Shown here: positions 48,579 through 57,636 of the stretch, piece after piece
Layout of the letters: each line of letters opens with the position of its first letter
How positions within the stretch are numbered: the stretch's first letter is position 1
Assembly (NCBI RefSeq): GCF_001519075.1
Contig: NZ_KQ954245.1
Location: 372,001-436,000, forward strand
DNA: 64,000 nt
Direction: 5' to 3'
Source of the DNA: Novosphingobium fuchskuhlense
Lineage (GTDB): Bacteria; Pseudomonadota; Alphaproteobacteria; Sphingomonadales; Sphingomonadaceae
The notes under the pieces: generated by a model
Told to the model about the DNA's origin: nothing
The model's input: the letters and a program-made list of their open reading frames with translations, nothing else
Database searches by the model: none
Translations under genes and position numbers: made by a program

Positions 48579-50933
48579 TCAGCGCAGCAGGCTTTTGTCG
48601 AGCGGGCCGAGATCGAAACGTTGCGCCCCGTTCTCGAGCACGACGGCTGCGCCTTGCGGCAGGGCCGCGAAGGCTTCCGGCGTGAGGATGAAGCTGGCAG
48701 CCTTGTGGCCCTGTCCCGGCGCGGAGATGGCCTGACCCAGCTTGAAGGTCTGGCTGCCGATACGCAGCGTGAGCAGTGCGTCACCGATCACGAGCGGTTC
48801 GGGCACCGCGATCGACACGGTGACCACATCGTGCGGAGCCGGCCAGGCGGGCGGCGGACCTGCCATCTTCGCGATCCCCAGTGCCTGCGAGGCGCTGGGC
48901 ACTGCCCGCCGCTCGTGCTGGATGCGGGTCACATGCCCGCCGCCGATCAACCTGACAGGCGGGGCCGATGGAGCTGCAAGCGCGGCCGGCGGTGCGCTCG
49001 CGGCAGTCAGAAATGGACCGGGGATCGGCCCCGGCCCGATAACCTTGCCGGGATCGAGCGCGCGCGTGAAGCGCACGTTGCCCAGATAGATCGCACCAGT
49101 CGCCGCCCGGTCGAACGTGATCCGCGCGCCGCGCACTTTGACACCGCGGGGCAGGCCGAAATCGGCCAGCGGGATGCGCACGGTCTGCAACACCGGATGG
49201 CCGTTGCCCGTCGGACTGTCGGGCGGCTCGTTGCCGGGCAGAATGGCGGAGGTAACGGTCTTGGGTTCCTGATCGATGATGATCGGACCATAGCTCTGCC
49301 CGACGGGATCGAGCGGCTTGGCATAACGCGAGAGCGCGACCGGCTGCGAGAGGAAACCCTCGGGCGAGGCGATCGCGATGCTGAAGTCGGTCGTGCCTGA
49401 TGGGTTGAGCGTGGGGTCCGCCTCGCAGCCAAACCCGCCGCCCGTGTCATAGCCCTTGCAGGCGAGGCCCACGCGAAACTCGAGCGTGTCGAACGTATCG
49501 ACTGAAACCCCCGCGCCGGGGACTGCGGCGTTGGCCTGATAGAACGGCATGCCGCCCTTCGACCTGATGACCGTGGTATCCCATGCCAGCGTGCCAAACT
49601 GCGCTACAGGGTCGTGTTCGGATACCGGGCTCTGGTTGAAATATTTGAGCGCACTGATCGAATTGCCGATGCCGGTATCGCCAGCACCGATCGAACGCAC
49701 GAAATCATCGAGCACAATGCTGCCTTTGCGCGCAACATTGTCGGTATACGTCCGGCGGAAGCGCGTTACCGTGGTCAGCTTGTTGGGCAGGCGGTAGGCA
49801 GGATCGAGCAGCTTGCTGAATACTGCGACCGGATCGGTGCCGAGGTTGGCACGGAAAAAAGCCGTCACCGGGTAGAGTGCAGTCACTCGCTGCGCTTCCG
49901 ATCCGGCAGCAGCGGGATCAAACACGACGGGCTGCGCCTTGTCGGTGCTGTAGCAGCCTCGCGAATCCGATTGCTGCCATTCGGTATTGTAGAAGTTGTG
50001 GTTGGTCCCCTCGACCGTGAAGATCGATTTCGGCGCAGGGGCGCTTTCGGCCCGCGCGGTGATCACACGGTCGAACACGCGCTGGCCCTCGAGGTCGGAC
50101 ACGTCGCCGTCGCAAGTCGGCAAGAGAACGTTCCACGCGACGCCATCGGCATTGAGCACCCGGTTTGTCTGGCCATCGACTGGTGCAAGCTCGAACAGCG
50201 CGCGGATCGTGGGCTTGTTGCGGAACTGGCTCGGCCAGATGCTGCCGACATCGCGGTACTGGTTGAGCGCGGCGCGTATGCCTTCGCCGCCGCGCGAATG
50301 GCCAAACAGGCCAATCTGGCTGAAATCGAGCTGCCCCCGTAGATTGAAGCCAAGGATCTTCTCGCCGGCGTTCGAGGTGTTCCACCGGTCCAGCTGGACG
50401 AGATGGCGCAGGATCAGGCGGCCGCGCCGCAAGTTGAGGCCGAAGTCCTCGTCATCTCCCCAACTGGCGTTGATGCCCCGGTTGGCGTTGATCGAAACGA
50501 CGAAAAAGCCCCACGATGCGAGCTGGTTCGCCAGATAGGCATAGCCTTCATGGCTTGGCGCCACGACATAGCCATCCGGGCAGCGTCCGGTATCGGTGTA
50601 GGTGGAATCGTCGTCGATCCGGCCGGGCAGGGCGGGATCGATGCGGCCGCAGGTGGCATGGTTGCCGTGCAGCATCACGATGACCGGGCGCGGGCCGTTC
50701 GCGTTGGTCGGGCGGTAAATGCGCGCCCAGAGTTCCGTCGTCGTGAAGGGGGCGACCAGCACATCGCGCTTGGCGGGGAGCTTGTATTCGCTGGTGGCAA
50801 CCGCATAGGGCCCGCGGCCAGTTGGATCCGGTGCAATCTGCGCGGCGGCGATGAGTGGCAAGGCGGCGGCAGGCAGGCCAAGGCAGGTGATCGCAAGAAT
50901 GGCGCGCATCGCGCGCCGGCTCGGCAGCAGCAT
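48579..50933 (-). CDS. Large secreted alpha/beta hydrolase with extra C-terminal domains
   Basis: 784 residues, far longer than a simple esterase. A signal peptide covers about 1-32 (ending I-A-A-A-Q). The hydrolase domain (about 45-390) has oxyanion-type L-H-G-N-H and the nucleophile Ser213 in G-H-S-R-G-G-E-G, with cysteine pairs suggesting disulfides. Residues about 400-650 look like a beta-rich domain and the last 120 like a second small domain (G-S-Q-T-F-K-L-G-Q). The G-H-S-R-G-G-E-G box recalls cutinase- and chlorophyllase-like hydrolases, but I cannot name the substrate. A GAGGGGA site precedes the ATG. Confidence 0.82.
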   Translation of the reverse strand: MLLPSRRAMRAILAITCLGLPAAALPLIAAAQIAPDPTGRGPYAVATSEYKLPAKRDVLVAPFTTTELWARIYRPTNANGPRPVIVMLHGNHATCGRIDPALPGRIDDDSTYTDTGRCPDGYVVAPSHEGYAYLANQLASWGFFVVSINANRGINASWGDDEDFGLNLRRGRLILRHLVQLDRWNTSNAGEKILGFNLRGQLDFSQIGLFGHSRGGEGIRAALNQYRDVGSIWPSQFRNKPTIRALFELAPVDGQTNRVLNADGVAWNVLLPTCDGDVSDLEGQRVFDRVITARAESAPAPKSIFTVEGTNHNFYNTEWQQSDSRGCYSTDKAQPVVFDPAAAGSEAQRVTALYPVTAFFRANLGTDPVAVFSKLLDPAYRLPNKLTTVTRFRRTYTDNVARKGSIVLDDFVRSIGAGDTGIGNSISALKYFNQSPVSEHDPVAQFGTLAWDTTVIRSKGGMPFYQANAAVPGAGVSVDTFDTLEFRVGLACKGYDTGGGFGCEADPTLNPSGTTDFSIAIASPEGFLSQPVALSRYAKPLDPVGQSYGPIIIDQEPKTVTSAILPGNEPPDSPTGNGHPVLQTVRIPLADFGLPRGVKVRGARITFDRAATGAIYLGNVRFTRALDPGKVIGPGPIPGPFLTAASAPPAALAAPSAPPVRLIGGGHVTRIQHERRAVPSASQALGIAKMAGPPPAWPAPHDVVTVSIAVPEPLVIGDALLTLRIGSQTFKLGQAISAPGQGHKAASFILTPEAFAALPQGAAVVLENGAQRFDLGPLDKSLLR

Positions 50934-51093
50934 CCGGTGTTCCCCTCATGGTCCCGCGCCGGGCTCCCCCCGCCGCAAGTAGGCAACATCGCTTATCGAC
51001 CTGAACGCCGGGTGTATGATGGCGGCCCGAGGGGGGAAGATTTGATCCGGTGCGGTCGCAATGGCTCTTGATCAGTAAGGCCCCATCGCGGTC

Positions 51094-51621
51094 TTACTTT
51101 TCGAGCAGGCGCGGCATCAGCTCGACGAAATTGCAGGGCCGGTTGCGGCTGTCGAGCTGCTCGGCAAGGATCCCGTCCCAGCCATCCTTCACCGCGCCGT
51201 TCGAGCCGGGGAGGGCGAAGATATATGTGCCCCGCGCCACGACCGCGCAGGCGCGCGACTGGATCGTGCTGGTGCCGATGGTCTTGAAGCTGATCCAGCG
51301 GAACAGCTCCCCAAAGCCCGGAATATCGCGCGTCTTTACACGATCGAGCGCTTCTGGAGTTACGTCGCGCCCGGTGAGGCCGGTTCCGCCGGTGATCACA
51401 ACCGCATCGACGCTGCGATCATCGATCCAGTTATTGAGCCGGCTGGCAATCCGCGATGCGTCGTCCTTCTCGATGGCGCGTGCAGCAAGGTGATGGCCTG
51501 CGGCCTTGATCCGATCGGCAAGGATATCGCCCGAGGTGTCATCCTCCGGCCCGCGCGTGTCCGAAACCGTCAGCAGTGCGATGTTGATGGGCTTGAAGGT
51601 GCGGGTGATGTCAATCGCCAC
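51094..51621 (-). CDS. moaB: Molybdenum cofactor biosynthesis protein B
   Basis: 175-residue MoaB/MogA-fold protein, thought to adenylylate molybdopterin in Moco synthesis. Motifs are L-T-V-S-D-T-R, T-G-G-T-G-L-T-G-R-D-V-T-P-E-A and L-P-G-S-N-G-A-V. No other moa or moe gene is nearby. Its start lies inside the end of the lytic transglycosylase gene (11-base overlap). Confidence 0.94.
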   Translation of the reverse strand: MAIDITRTFKPINIALLTVSDTRGPEDDTSGDILADRIKAAGHHLAARAIEKDDASRIASRLNNWIDDRSVDAVVITGGTGLTGRDVTPEALDRVKTRDIPGFGELFRWISFKTIGTSTIQSRACAVVARGTYIFALPGSNGAVKDGWDGILAEQLDSRNRPCNFVELMPRLLEK

Positions 51622-53380
51622 GGGAAGCCATCCTCACGCTTTCCGCGCCTGTCAGGCCCGGGAATTTCGGCCACATGCCCTGCGCCAGACCGATGCGGCT
51701 CTCCGAAGGGCCACCCGCCTGCCGCTCGTACATCCAGTAATTGCGCATCACGATGGAGACGTAGCCGCGCGTCTCCCAATAGGGGATCGATTCCATCCAG
51801 AGCAGCGGATCGCCGTTGTCGCGGATTTCGGTGTTCCAGCGCGCAATCGGCATCGGGCCAGCGTTGTATGCGGCGATCACCTTGGGTAGCAGACCGCCCG
51901 TCGCGCCCGAATCGCGCAGACGCACGAGGTAGCCCTGTCCGAAGGCCATGTTCACGTCGGGAAGATCGAGCTGCTTTTCGCGGCCTGCCATGGCCGGCAC
52001 ATCGCGCAGGAGGCCGCGTGCTGTGCCGGGAAGGACCTGCATAAGCCCACGCGCACCAGCCGGACTGACAACAGCTGTGCGGAAATTCGATTCCTGAAGA
52101 GAATGCGCAAACAACAACGCGGGATCGACTTTCCAGCCTGTCGCTGGCACCCAGCGTGGTGCCGGGAAACGCGCGGCCGCATCGGGTCGTGCACCCGAAG
52201 GCGCATTGTATGCCATCCAGAGCTGCGTGGCGGGCAGGCCCAGATCGCGCGCCAGCCGCGAGAGCGGGGCATAGAGCGAGGGGTCGCCGATCCGCGCCTG
52301 ATGGCGCAGCAATTCGTCGGCAAGGCCGTCCTCACCAACCTCGGCAAGCTGCACCGCAAGGCGCACGTTGCTGACCTGGCGCAGTTGCTGCCAGTCGTCG
52401 GACGAGAAGTCCGGCGCGGAGGCGAGGCTGGTTTCCTTCAGTCCGAGCGCTTCGCTGGCGATCATGCCGTAGAGCGTGTCGCGCAGGCGGGCGGAATTGC
52501 GGAGCGCATTGGCGACCTTTTCGGGGGCCCGGCACCGCATCCAGGCCCGCCCGGCCCAGTAATGCGCGGCAGTGTTGAGTTCGTCGTTCTGCGCGGCACT
52601 CGCCGCCTGCTCGAAACTCGCAGCCGCGTTCTGGCAATCACCGAGCCGCCACGAGGCAAGCCCTGCCGTCCACAGCGCCTCGGCCACCCAAGGTCCGCTC
52701 GAACCCTGCAGCGCCCCGAGCGAGACGGTGCGGGCATTGGCATCGTCGTTTTCGATGTAGAAGGCCCAGCCGACACGTTGGTGCCATTCCGCGCGGGCCT
52801 CTACCGAAAGGTTCGCCTCGATCCCGTCGAGCAGGACACGCGCGCCCATCGGATCGTCGTTCTTGATGCGGTCCTGGATCGCCAGCGCCACGCTTTCGGG
52901 CATCGTGCCATCAGTTACCGGGCGCGGCTTGATGCGCTTGGGCAGGCCGGGCAGCGTCATCATCGGTTGCGCGCTGGGGAGGGCAGGAAGTTCCGTCGCA
53001 CCGCGCTTGGCCGCGAGCCGTCCTAGCTGTTCTGCCCAAGGCAGATCGGGCGCGGAGGTAATGAGCTGGCTGAGCGGCGCCAGTTCGGCGCGCGGCGAAT
53101 TGGCGGCGAGGAAGTATTGTGCCCGGGCAACGGCATGGAGCGGCCCATCGGTGCGCTGCGCAAACAGGGTCTGCACAGTCGCCCAGTCCTCGCGCTCAAT
53201 CGCACCGAATATCTGTTTGTAATAGGCCCGGTCTTCCTGGCTCAGCAGCGCCGGCACGGCAGTGCGGTCAGCGCGCGAGCGGAAATATTCGGCGGCAGCG
53301 CTGTTGGCGGCGGCCGGCAAGGCGGAGCCCCCTGCAAGCACGGCGGCGACGGCCATCAGAGCGATGCGGCAGGTCTTCAC
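51611..53380 (-). CDS. Soluble lytic murein transglycosylase (Slt-type)
   Basis: 589-residue periplasmic enzyme that cuts the glycan strands of peptidoglycan, leaving 1,6-anhydro ends. A signal peptide (about 1-26) starts at GTG 53380 (K-T-C-R-I-A-L-M-A-V); a TTG 18 bases upstream is possible. A helical superhelix fills about 30-420. The C-terminal catalytic SLT domain has Q-E-S-N-F (catalytic Glu), S-P-A-G-A-R-G-L-M-Q-V-L-P and A-Y-N-A-G-P. It lies between the UDG-fold gene and moaB. Confidence 0.93.
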   Translation of the reverse strand: MKTCRIALMAVAAVLAGGSALPAAANSAAAEYFRSRADRTAVPALLSQEDRAYYKQIFGAIEREDWATVQTLFAQRTDGPLHAVARAQYFLAANSPRAELAPLSQLITSAPDLPWAEQLGRLAAKRGATELPALPSAQPMMTLPGLPKRIKPRPVTDGTMPESVALAIQDRIKNDDPMGARVLLDGIEANLSVEARAEWHQRVGWAFYIENDDANARTVSLGALQGSSGPWVAEALWTAGLASWRLGDCQNAAASFEQAASAAQNDELNTAAHYWAGRAWMRCRAPEKVANALRNSARLRDTLYGMIASEALGLKETSLASAPDFSSDDWQQLRQVSNVRLAVQLAEVGEDGLADELLRHQARIGDPSLYAPLSRLARDLGLPATQLWMAYNAPSGARPDAAARFPAPRWVPATGWKVDPALLFAHSLQESNFRTAVVSPAGARGLMQVLPGTARGLLRDVPAMAGREKQLDLPDVNMAFGQGYLVRLRDSGATGGLLPKVIAAYNAGPMPIARWNTEIRDNGDPLLWMESIPYWETRGYVSIVMRNYWMYERQAGGPSESRIGLAQGMWPKFPGLTGAESVRMASRGD

Positions 53381-53435
53381 GAACAATGGCCCCCGCAAAC
53401 ATGCGTCATTTCGGATAGTGTCCCGTTCAAATCCG

Positions 53436-54230
53436 TCAGCGCCCCGTTCCGGCGCAAGCAGCCTCGTCCAACCAGCGCTGCCAGACCCCCGCCTTCCAGC
53501 CCGGTTTCGCTAGCAAGGTTTCAAGATCATATTCGAAGCCCGCAGGAACCGTGCCACTCTCATGGTTAAACACGCGTAAATCGTGAGCATTTTGCGTTGG
53601 GCCGTGCGCCAATAGCGCCGAGATGTCGTTCCGTCCGAACACCAGCAGTCGCTGCGGCGCGGCCAGCAAGACGTGGCGCATCAGCACCGCACCAAGCCCG
53701 GCTGCGCCAAGGCCTGCCCAATCGGGCAAGGCGATCCGCGCGGGGAGCGCCGCGGCGCGGTAGATGCTCGCCGGATCGAGCCCCATCGCGGTCAGCATCG
53801 CGTCGAGCAGCAGCCCGGTCCGGCCTGAGAGCAAGGTGTCGCCATCGTCCTCGGCCGGCATGGGCACGAGCACCATCAGTGGCGCGCTTTTCGGTCCGAC
53901 CGGCGGTAGTCGCTTCGCTCCGCGGGGGGCGAGTGTCGGCTCTGTGAGCCACCATGGCGCAAAATTCTCGAATGTTTCTGGCCACTCGCTCCGATCCGCG
54001 GCGATCGGTGCGGTCTCTGCCGGTTGCGCGGAAATGCTGGGCGGTTTTGGCGGCAGGGGCGGAAGCGCCGCTACTGCCGGAGCCTTGCCCGCGGCAGGCT
54101 TTGTCTGCGCCTCCAGCCAGTCCTGCGGCGCATCGACAAAGGCAAGGTCCACCCCGGCCTCACGCCACCACGCCAGCGCGGCCTCGAGCCCCGCTGCCAG
54201 CGACCTGTCATTTGTACCTGTCTGTCCCAT
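53436..54230 (-). CDS. Uracil-DNA-glycosylase-fold protein, probably lacking family 4 active-site motifs
   Basis: 264 residues. The first 110 are low-complexity, rich in Ala and Pro (P-P-L-P-P-K-P-P). The rest follows the family 4 UDG layout: a strand with L-M-V-L-V-P-M-P-A-E-D-D-G, then L-S-G-R-T-G-L-L-L-D-A-M-L-T-A-M-G-L, then R-L-L-V-F-G-R-N-D. However, the usual G-E-A-P-G-x-x-E-D is V-P-M-P-A-E-D-D, and the four Fe-S cysteines are absent (only one cysteine remains, near the C-terminus). Activity on uracil is doubtful. It is the first gene before the transglycosylase and moaB. ATG 54230 is the chosen start. Confidence 0.72.
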   Translation of the reverse strand: MGQTGTNDRSLAAGLEAALAWWREAGVDLAFVDAPQDWLEAQTKPAAGKAPAVAALPPLPPKPPSISAQPAETAPIAADRSEWPETFENFAPWWLTEPTLAPRGAKRLPPVGPKSAPLMVLVPMPAEDDGDTLLSGRTGLLLDAMLTAMGLDPASIYRAAALPARIALPDWAGLGAAGLGAVLMRHVLLAAPQRLLVFGRNDISALLAHGPTQNAHDLRVFNHESGTVPAGFEYDLETLLAKPGWKAGVWQRWLDEAACAGTGR

Positions 54231-54326
54231 CACCAAGTGGTCTTGACCTTGCTTGCCGCAGCTTTCAAGGCAAGGAGGTGGAATTCGGGGCACAGCGTGC
54301 CCGAACTGGGGTCGGAGCGAGAGAGA

Positions 54327-55973
54327 ATGAGCGAACGGGAGTCGATGCCGTATGATGTCGTGATTGTCGGCGGCGGGCCAGCGGGCCTTGCGGCGGCGAT
54401 CCGCCTCAAGCAGGTCAATTCCGAGATATCGGTCTGTATCCTCGAAAAAGGCTCCGAAATCGGCGCCCATATTCTGTCCGGCGCGGTCGTCGATCCCAAG
54501 GCGCTGGATGAACTTCTGCCCGAATGGCGCGAACAGGGCTGCCCGATGGCGGAGACCCCGGTCACCGACAACTGGCACTGGGTGCTGACGCGCAGTGGCA
54601 AGGTCGCCCTGCCGCATTGGCCGATGCCCCCGTTCATGTCGAACCATGGCAACTACACCGGCAGCCTCGGCAACCTCTGCCGCTGGCTCGCTGAACAGGC
54701 AGGCGAACTGGGCGTCGAGATCTTCCCGGGCTTCCCCGCTGCCGAGATACTGTATGACGACAGCGGCGCGGTGCGCGGCGTCGCCACCGGCGACATGGGC
54801 ATTGCCAAGGACGGCAGCAAGAAGCCGGACTACCAGCCGGGCATGGAATTGCTCGCGAAATACACCCTGTTTGCAGAGGGTGCGCGCGGACACCTCACAA
54901 AGCAGCTGAAGACGAAATACGACCTCGAGCGCGATTGCGAGCCGCAGGTCTACGGTATCGGCATCAAGGAGCTGTGGGATATCGATCCCGACAAGCACGT
55001 GCAGGGCCGGGTTATCCACACCCAGGGCTGGCCTCTGTCGGAAAGCAATTCGTGGGGCGGCGGCTTCCTGTACCACCAGGCCAACAACCAGGTGGCGCTC
55101 GGCTTCGTGACGGCGCTCGATTACGCAAACCCCTATGTCTATCCTTACGAGGAGTTCCAGCGCTGGAAGCAGCATCCTGCGATCCGCGAAATCTTAGAGG
55201 GTGGCCGCCGCGTCTCTTACGGAGCGCGCGCGATCAATGAAGGTGGTTGGCAATCGGTGCCGCGCCTGGCCTTCCCGGGCGGCGCGCTGATCGGTTGCTC
55301 GGCAGGCTTCGTCAACGTGCCGCGCATCAAGGGCAGCCACACTGCGATGAAGAGCGGCATGCTGGCCGCCGAAGCCATTGCCGCCGCCATGGCAAATGGC
55401 CGCGAGCAGGATGAACTCGGCGAATATGACAGCGCCGTGCGCGAGAGCTGGATCGCCACCGAGCTCAAGCTGGTCCAGAATGCGCAGCCGCTGGTCGCGA
55501 AGTTCGGCGGTTCGCTGGGCACCGCACTGGCCGGGGCGGACATGTGGGCGCGCGTGCTCAGGATCAACCCGCTGAAGGGCATGAAGCACCACAAGGACAG
55601 CGAGCACACGATGCGCGCCGACCTGTTCAAGCCGATCGAGTATCCGAAGCCCGACGGCGTGATCAGCTTCGACCGCCTGACATCGGTCTCGTTCTCCTAT
55701 ACCAACCACGAGGAGGATCAGCCGTGTCACCTCGTGCTCAAGGACCCGACGGTCCCCACGCGGATCAACCTCCCGCTCTATGCAGGCCCCGAGGCACGCT
55801 TCTGCCCTGCAGGCGTTTATGAGTTCCTCACCGGTGAGGACGGCAATCCGCGCCTCCAGATCAACGCCCAGAACTGCGTCCACTGCAAGACCTGCGATAT
55901 CAAGGACACGACGCAGAACATCGAATGGGTCACGCCCGAAGGCGGCGGCGGCCCTAACTATCCGAACATGTGA
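54327..55973 (+). CDS. Electron transfer flavoprotein-ubiquinone oxidoreductase
   Basis: 548-residue membrane-associated flavoprotein that passes electrons from ETF to ubiquinone during fatty- and amino-acid oxidation. It has the FAD site V-I-V-G-G-G-P-A-G-L-A-A-A-I, the quinone-region Y-Q-P-G-M-E, G-C-S-A-G-F-V-N-V-P-R-I-K-G-S-H-T-A and a C-terminal 4Fe-4S site C-P-A-G-V-Y ... N-C-V-H-C-K-T-C-D-I-K-D. The ATG 54327 is chosen; the frame extends upstream antisense to the UDG-fold gene. ispE follows about 40 bases later. Confidence 0.96.
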   Translation: MSERESMPYDVVIVGGGPAGLAAAIRLKQVNSEISVCILEKGSEIGAHILSGAVVDPKALDELLPEWREQGCPMAETPVTDNWHWVLTRSGKVALPHWPMPPFMSNHGNYTGSLGNLCRWLAEQAGELGVEIFPGFPAAEILYDDSGAVRGVATGDMGIAKDGSKKPDYQPGMELLAKYTLFAEGARGHLTKQLKTKYDLERDCEPQVYGIGIKELWDIDPDKHVQGRVIHTQGWPLSESNSWGGGFLYHQANNQVALGFVTALDYANPYVYPYEEFQRWKQHPAIREILEGGRRVSYGARAINEGGWQSVPRLAFPGGALIGCSAGFVNVPRIKGSHTAMKSGMLAAEAIAAAMANGREQDELGEYDSAVRESWIATELKLVQNAQPLVAKFGGSLGTALAGADMWARVLRINPLKGMKHHKDSEHTMRADLFKPIEYPKPDGVISFDRLTSVSFSYTNHEEDQPCHLVLKDPTVPTRINLPLYAGPEARFCPAGVYEFLTGEDGNPRLQINAQNCVHCKTCDIKDTTQNIEWVTPEGGGGPNYPNM

Positions 55974-56011
55974 GGAAATCCCCTCGCCGCCAAGGGCGGG
56001 GGGGACACCTG

Positions 56012-56809
56012 ATGCGCGAAACCGCCTACGCCAAGATAAACCTCGCGCTGCACGTTAGGCGGCGGCGCGAGGATGGCTATCACGAGTTGGAAACGCTGTT
56101 CGCCTTTGTCGATGCAGGGGACGAACTGGCTGCGGAGCCGGCCCATCAAGACAGCCTCAATGTCCTCGGAGAGTTCGCAGTCGGGCTTTCTGATCCATTC
56201 GGAAATATCGTATCCAAAAGCCTGAATTCCTTGCCTCATGGCAAAGGATGGGCAGTCACTCTGGAAAAGCGACTGCCGGTCGCTGCCGGGCTCGGCGGCG
56301 GTTCTGCCGATGCGGGCGCGGTGTTCCGCATGGTAGAGCGCGCACATGGCTTGCCGGACGACTGGCTGGCTCGTGCCGCGAAGCTGGGGGCAGACGTGCC
56401 CGCCTGCGTCCTCAGCCGGGCCTGCATCGGGCGCGGAACCGGGACCGAACTTGAGCCCGTCGCCAATGATCTCACCGGCATTCCGGTCCTGCTCGTGAAC
56501 CCGCGCTTTCCGCTCGCCACGGGGCCCGTATTCAAGGGCTGGGACGGGATCGACCGCGGCCCCATGCCGTCAGGCGACTTGCGCACCATCGCGCTCGACG
56601 GACGCAACGATCTCGAGCCCAGCGCCATCGCACTCGTTCCCCAGATCGCTGACGTCATTGCCGCGCTTGCCGCAAGCGGGGCGTGGCTTGCGCGCATGTC
56701 GGGCTCGGGCGCCACCTGTTTTGCGCTCTTCGACAGCGTGGAAGGCCGTGATGCCGCTGCTGACGCCTTGCCGCCCGCATGGTGGCGTCTGGCCGGAGCG
56801 CTGAGATGA
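56012..56809 (+). CDS. ispE: 4-diphosphocytidyl-2-C-methyl-D-erythritol kinase
   Basis: GHMP kinase of the MEP isoprenoid pathway, 265 residues (slightly shorter than E. coli's 283). It begins A-Y-A-K-I-N-L-A-L-H-V with G-Y-H-E-L-E-T-L-F, has the ATP loop P-V-A-A-G-L-G-G-G-S-A-D-A, and ends with S-G-S-G-A-T-C-F-A-L-F. The next gene overlaps its stop by 4 bases. Confidence 0.95.
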   Translation: MRETAYAKINLALHVRRRREDGYHELETLFAFVDAGDELAAEPAHQDSLNVLGEFAVGLSDPFGNIVSKSLNSLPHGKGWAVTLEKRLPVAAGLGGGSADAGAVFRMVERAHGLPDDWLARAAKLGADVPACVLSRACIGRGTGTELEPVANDLTGIPVLLVNPRFPLATGPVFKGWDGIDRGPMPSGDLRTIALDGRNDLEPSAIALVPQIADVIAALAASGAWLARMSGSGATCFALFDSVEGRDAAADALPPAWWRLAGALR

Positions 56810-57534
56810 GCGAAGCCTACCAGATGCTCGGCACGCCCCACTTTGGCGGTATTCTTGTCGTTTCCGATCACGCCTCGAACCGCGTGCCCGGCGACATCGA
56901 TCTCGGTATCGATCCCGCGCTGCTCGAACAGCACATCGCCATCGATATCGGTGTCGCCGGCGTTGCCGCGCATATGGCGGAGCGCCCCGGCATTGCCGCG
57001 TTTCTTGGGGGCGTCAGCCGTCTTGTCTGCGATTTCAACCGCGACGAGCATGGCCCCACCGTCTGCCCGATCGCCAGCGACGGCCACGCGATCCCCGGCA
57101 ACGCGCTCGATCACGCCGGACACGAGGAGCGCCTCGCGCGCTTCTACCGACCCTATCACGCGGCGCTGGCCCGAGTGCTGGACGAGGCGCCGCCATCGCT
57201 GATCCTCTCGCTGCACAGCTTCACGCCACAGTTGGCGAGCGACCCGGCGCAGCAGCGCCCCTGGCAGGTCGGCGTGCTCTACAACGAGGACGACCGCGCC
57301 TCGCGCCTTGCCATCCCGCTGCTCGCAGCCGAAGGTCTCGTCGTGGGGGATCAGGAGCCCTATTCCGGCCGCCTGCTCAACGCGACAATGAACCGCCATG
57401 CCGAGGCGGAAAGACGGCCCTATTTCGGCATCGAGGTCCGGCAGGACCAGATTTCCGATCCGGCAAGCCACGCGCTGTGGGCCGAGCGCCTTGCCCGGAT
57501 CGCCAACCAGGTGGCCATCGCCCTCGGCAGCTAG
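56806..57534 (+). CDS. N-formylglutamate amidohydrolase-family protein
   Basis: 242-residue putative zinc hydrolase. Family motifs are V-V-S-D-H-A-S-N-R-V-P at the front, S-R-L-V-C-D-F-N-R-D in the middle, and L-S-L-H-S-F-T-P-Q-L and G-I-E-V-R-Q-D later. These match the N-formylglutamate/N-formyl-amino-acid amidohydrolase family. No histidine-degradation genes are adjacent, so the substrate may differ. It overlaps ispE by 4 bases (ATGA). Confidence 0.9.
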   Translation: MSEAYQMLGTPHFGGILVVSDHASNRVPGDIDLGIDPALLEQHIAIDIGVAGVAAHMAERPGIAAFLGGVSRLVCDFNRDEHGPTVCPIASDGHAIPGNALDHAGHEERLARFYRPYHAALARVLDEAPPSLILSLHSFTPQLASDPAQQRPWQVGVLYNEDDRASRLAIPLLAAEGLVVGDQEPYSGRLLNATMNRHAEAERRPYFGIEVRQDQISDPASHALWAERLARIANQVAIALGS

Positions 57535-57636
57535 CGGATGGTTGCGGAGATTACTTTCGACCGAAAAGCCTGCTTGGGCTAGGTGCGATGCATTGTCGCC
57601 GCGCAGGCGAGTCTAGACTTTCAAGAGAGAATGCCA

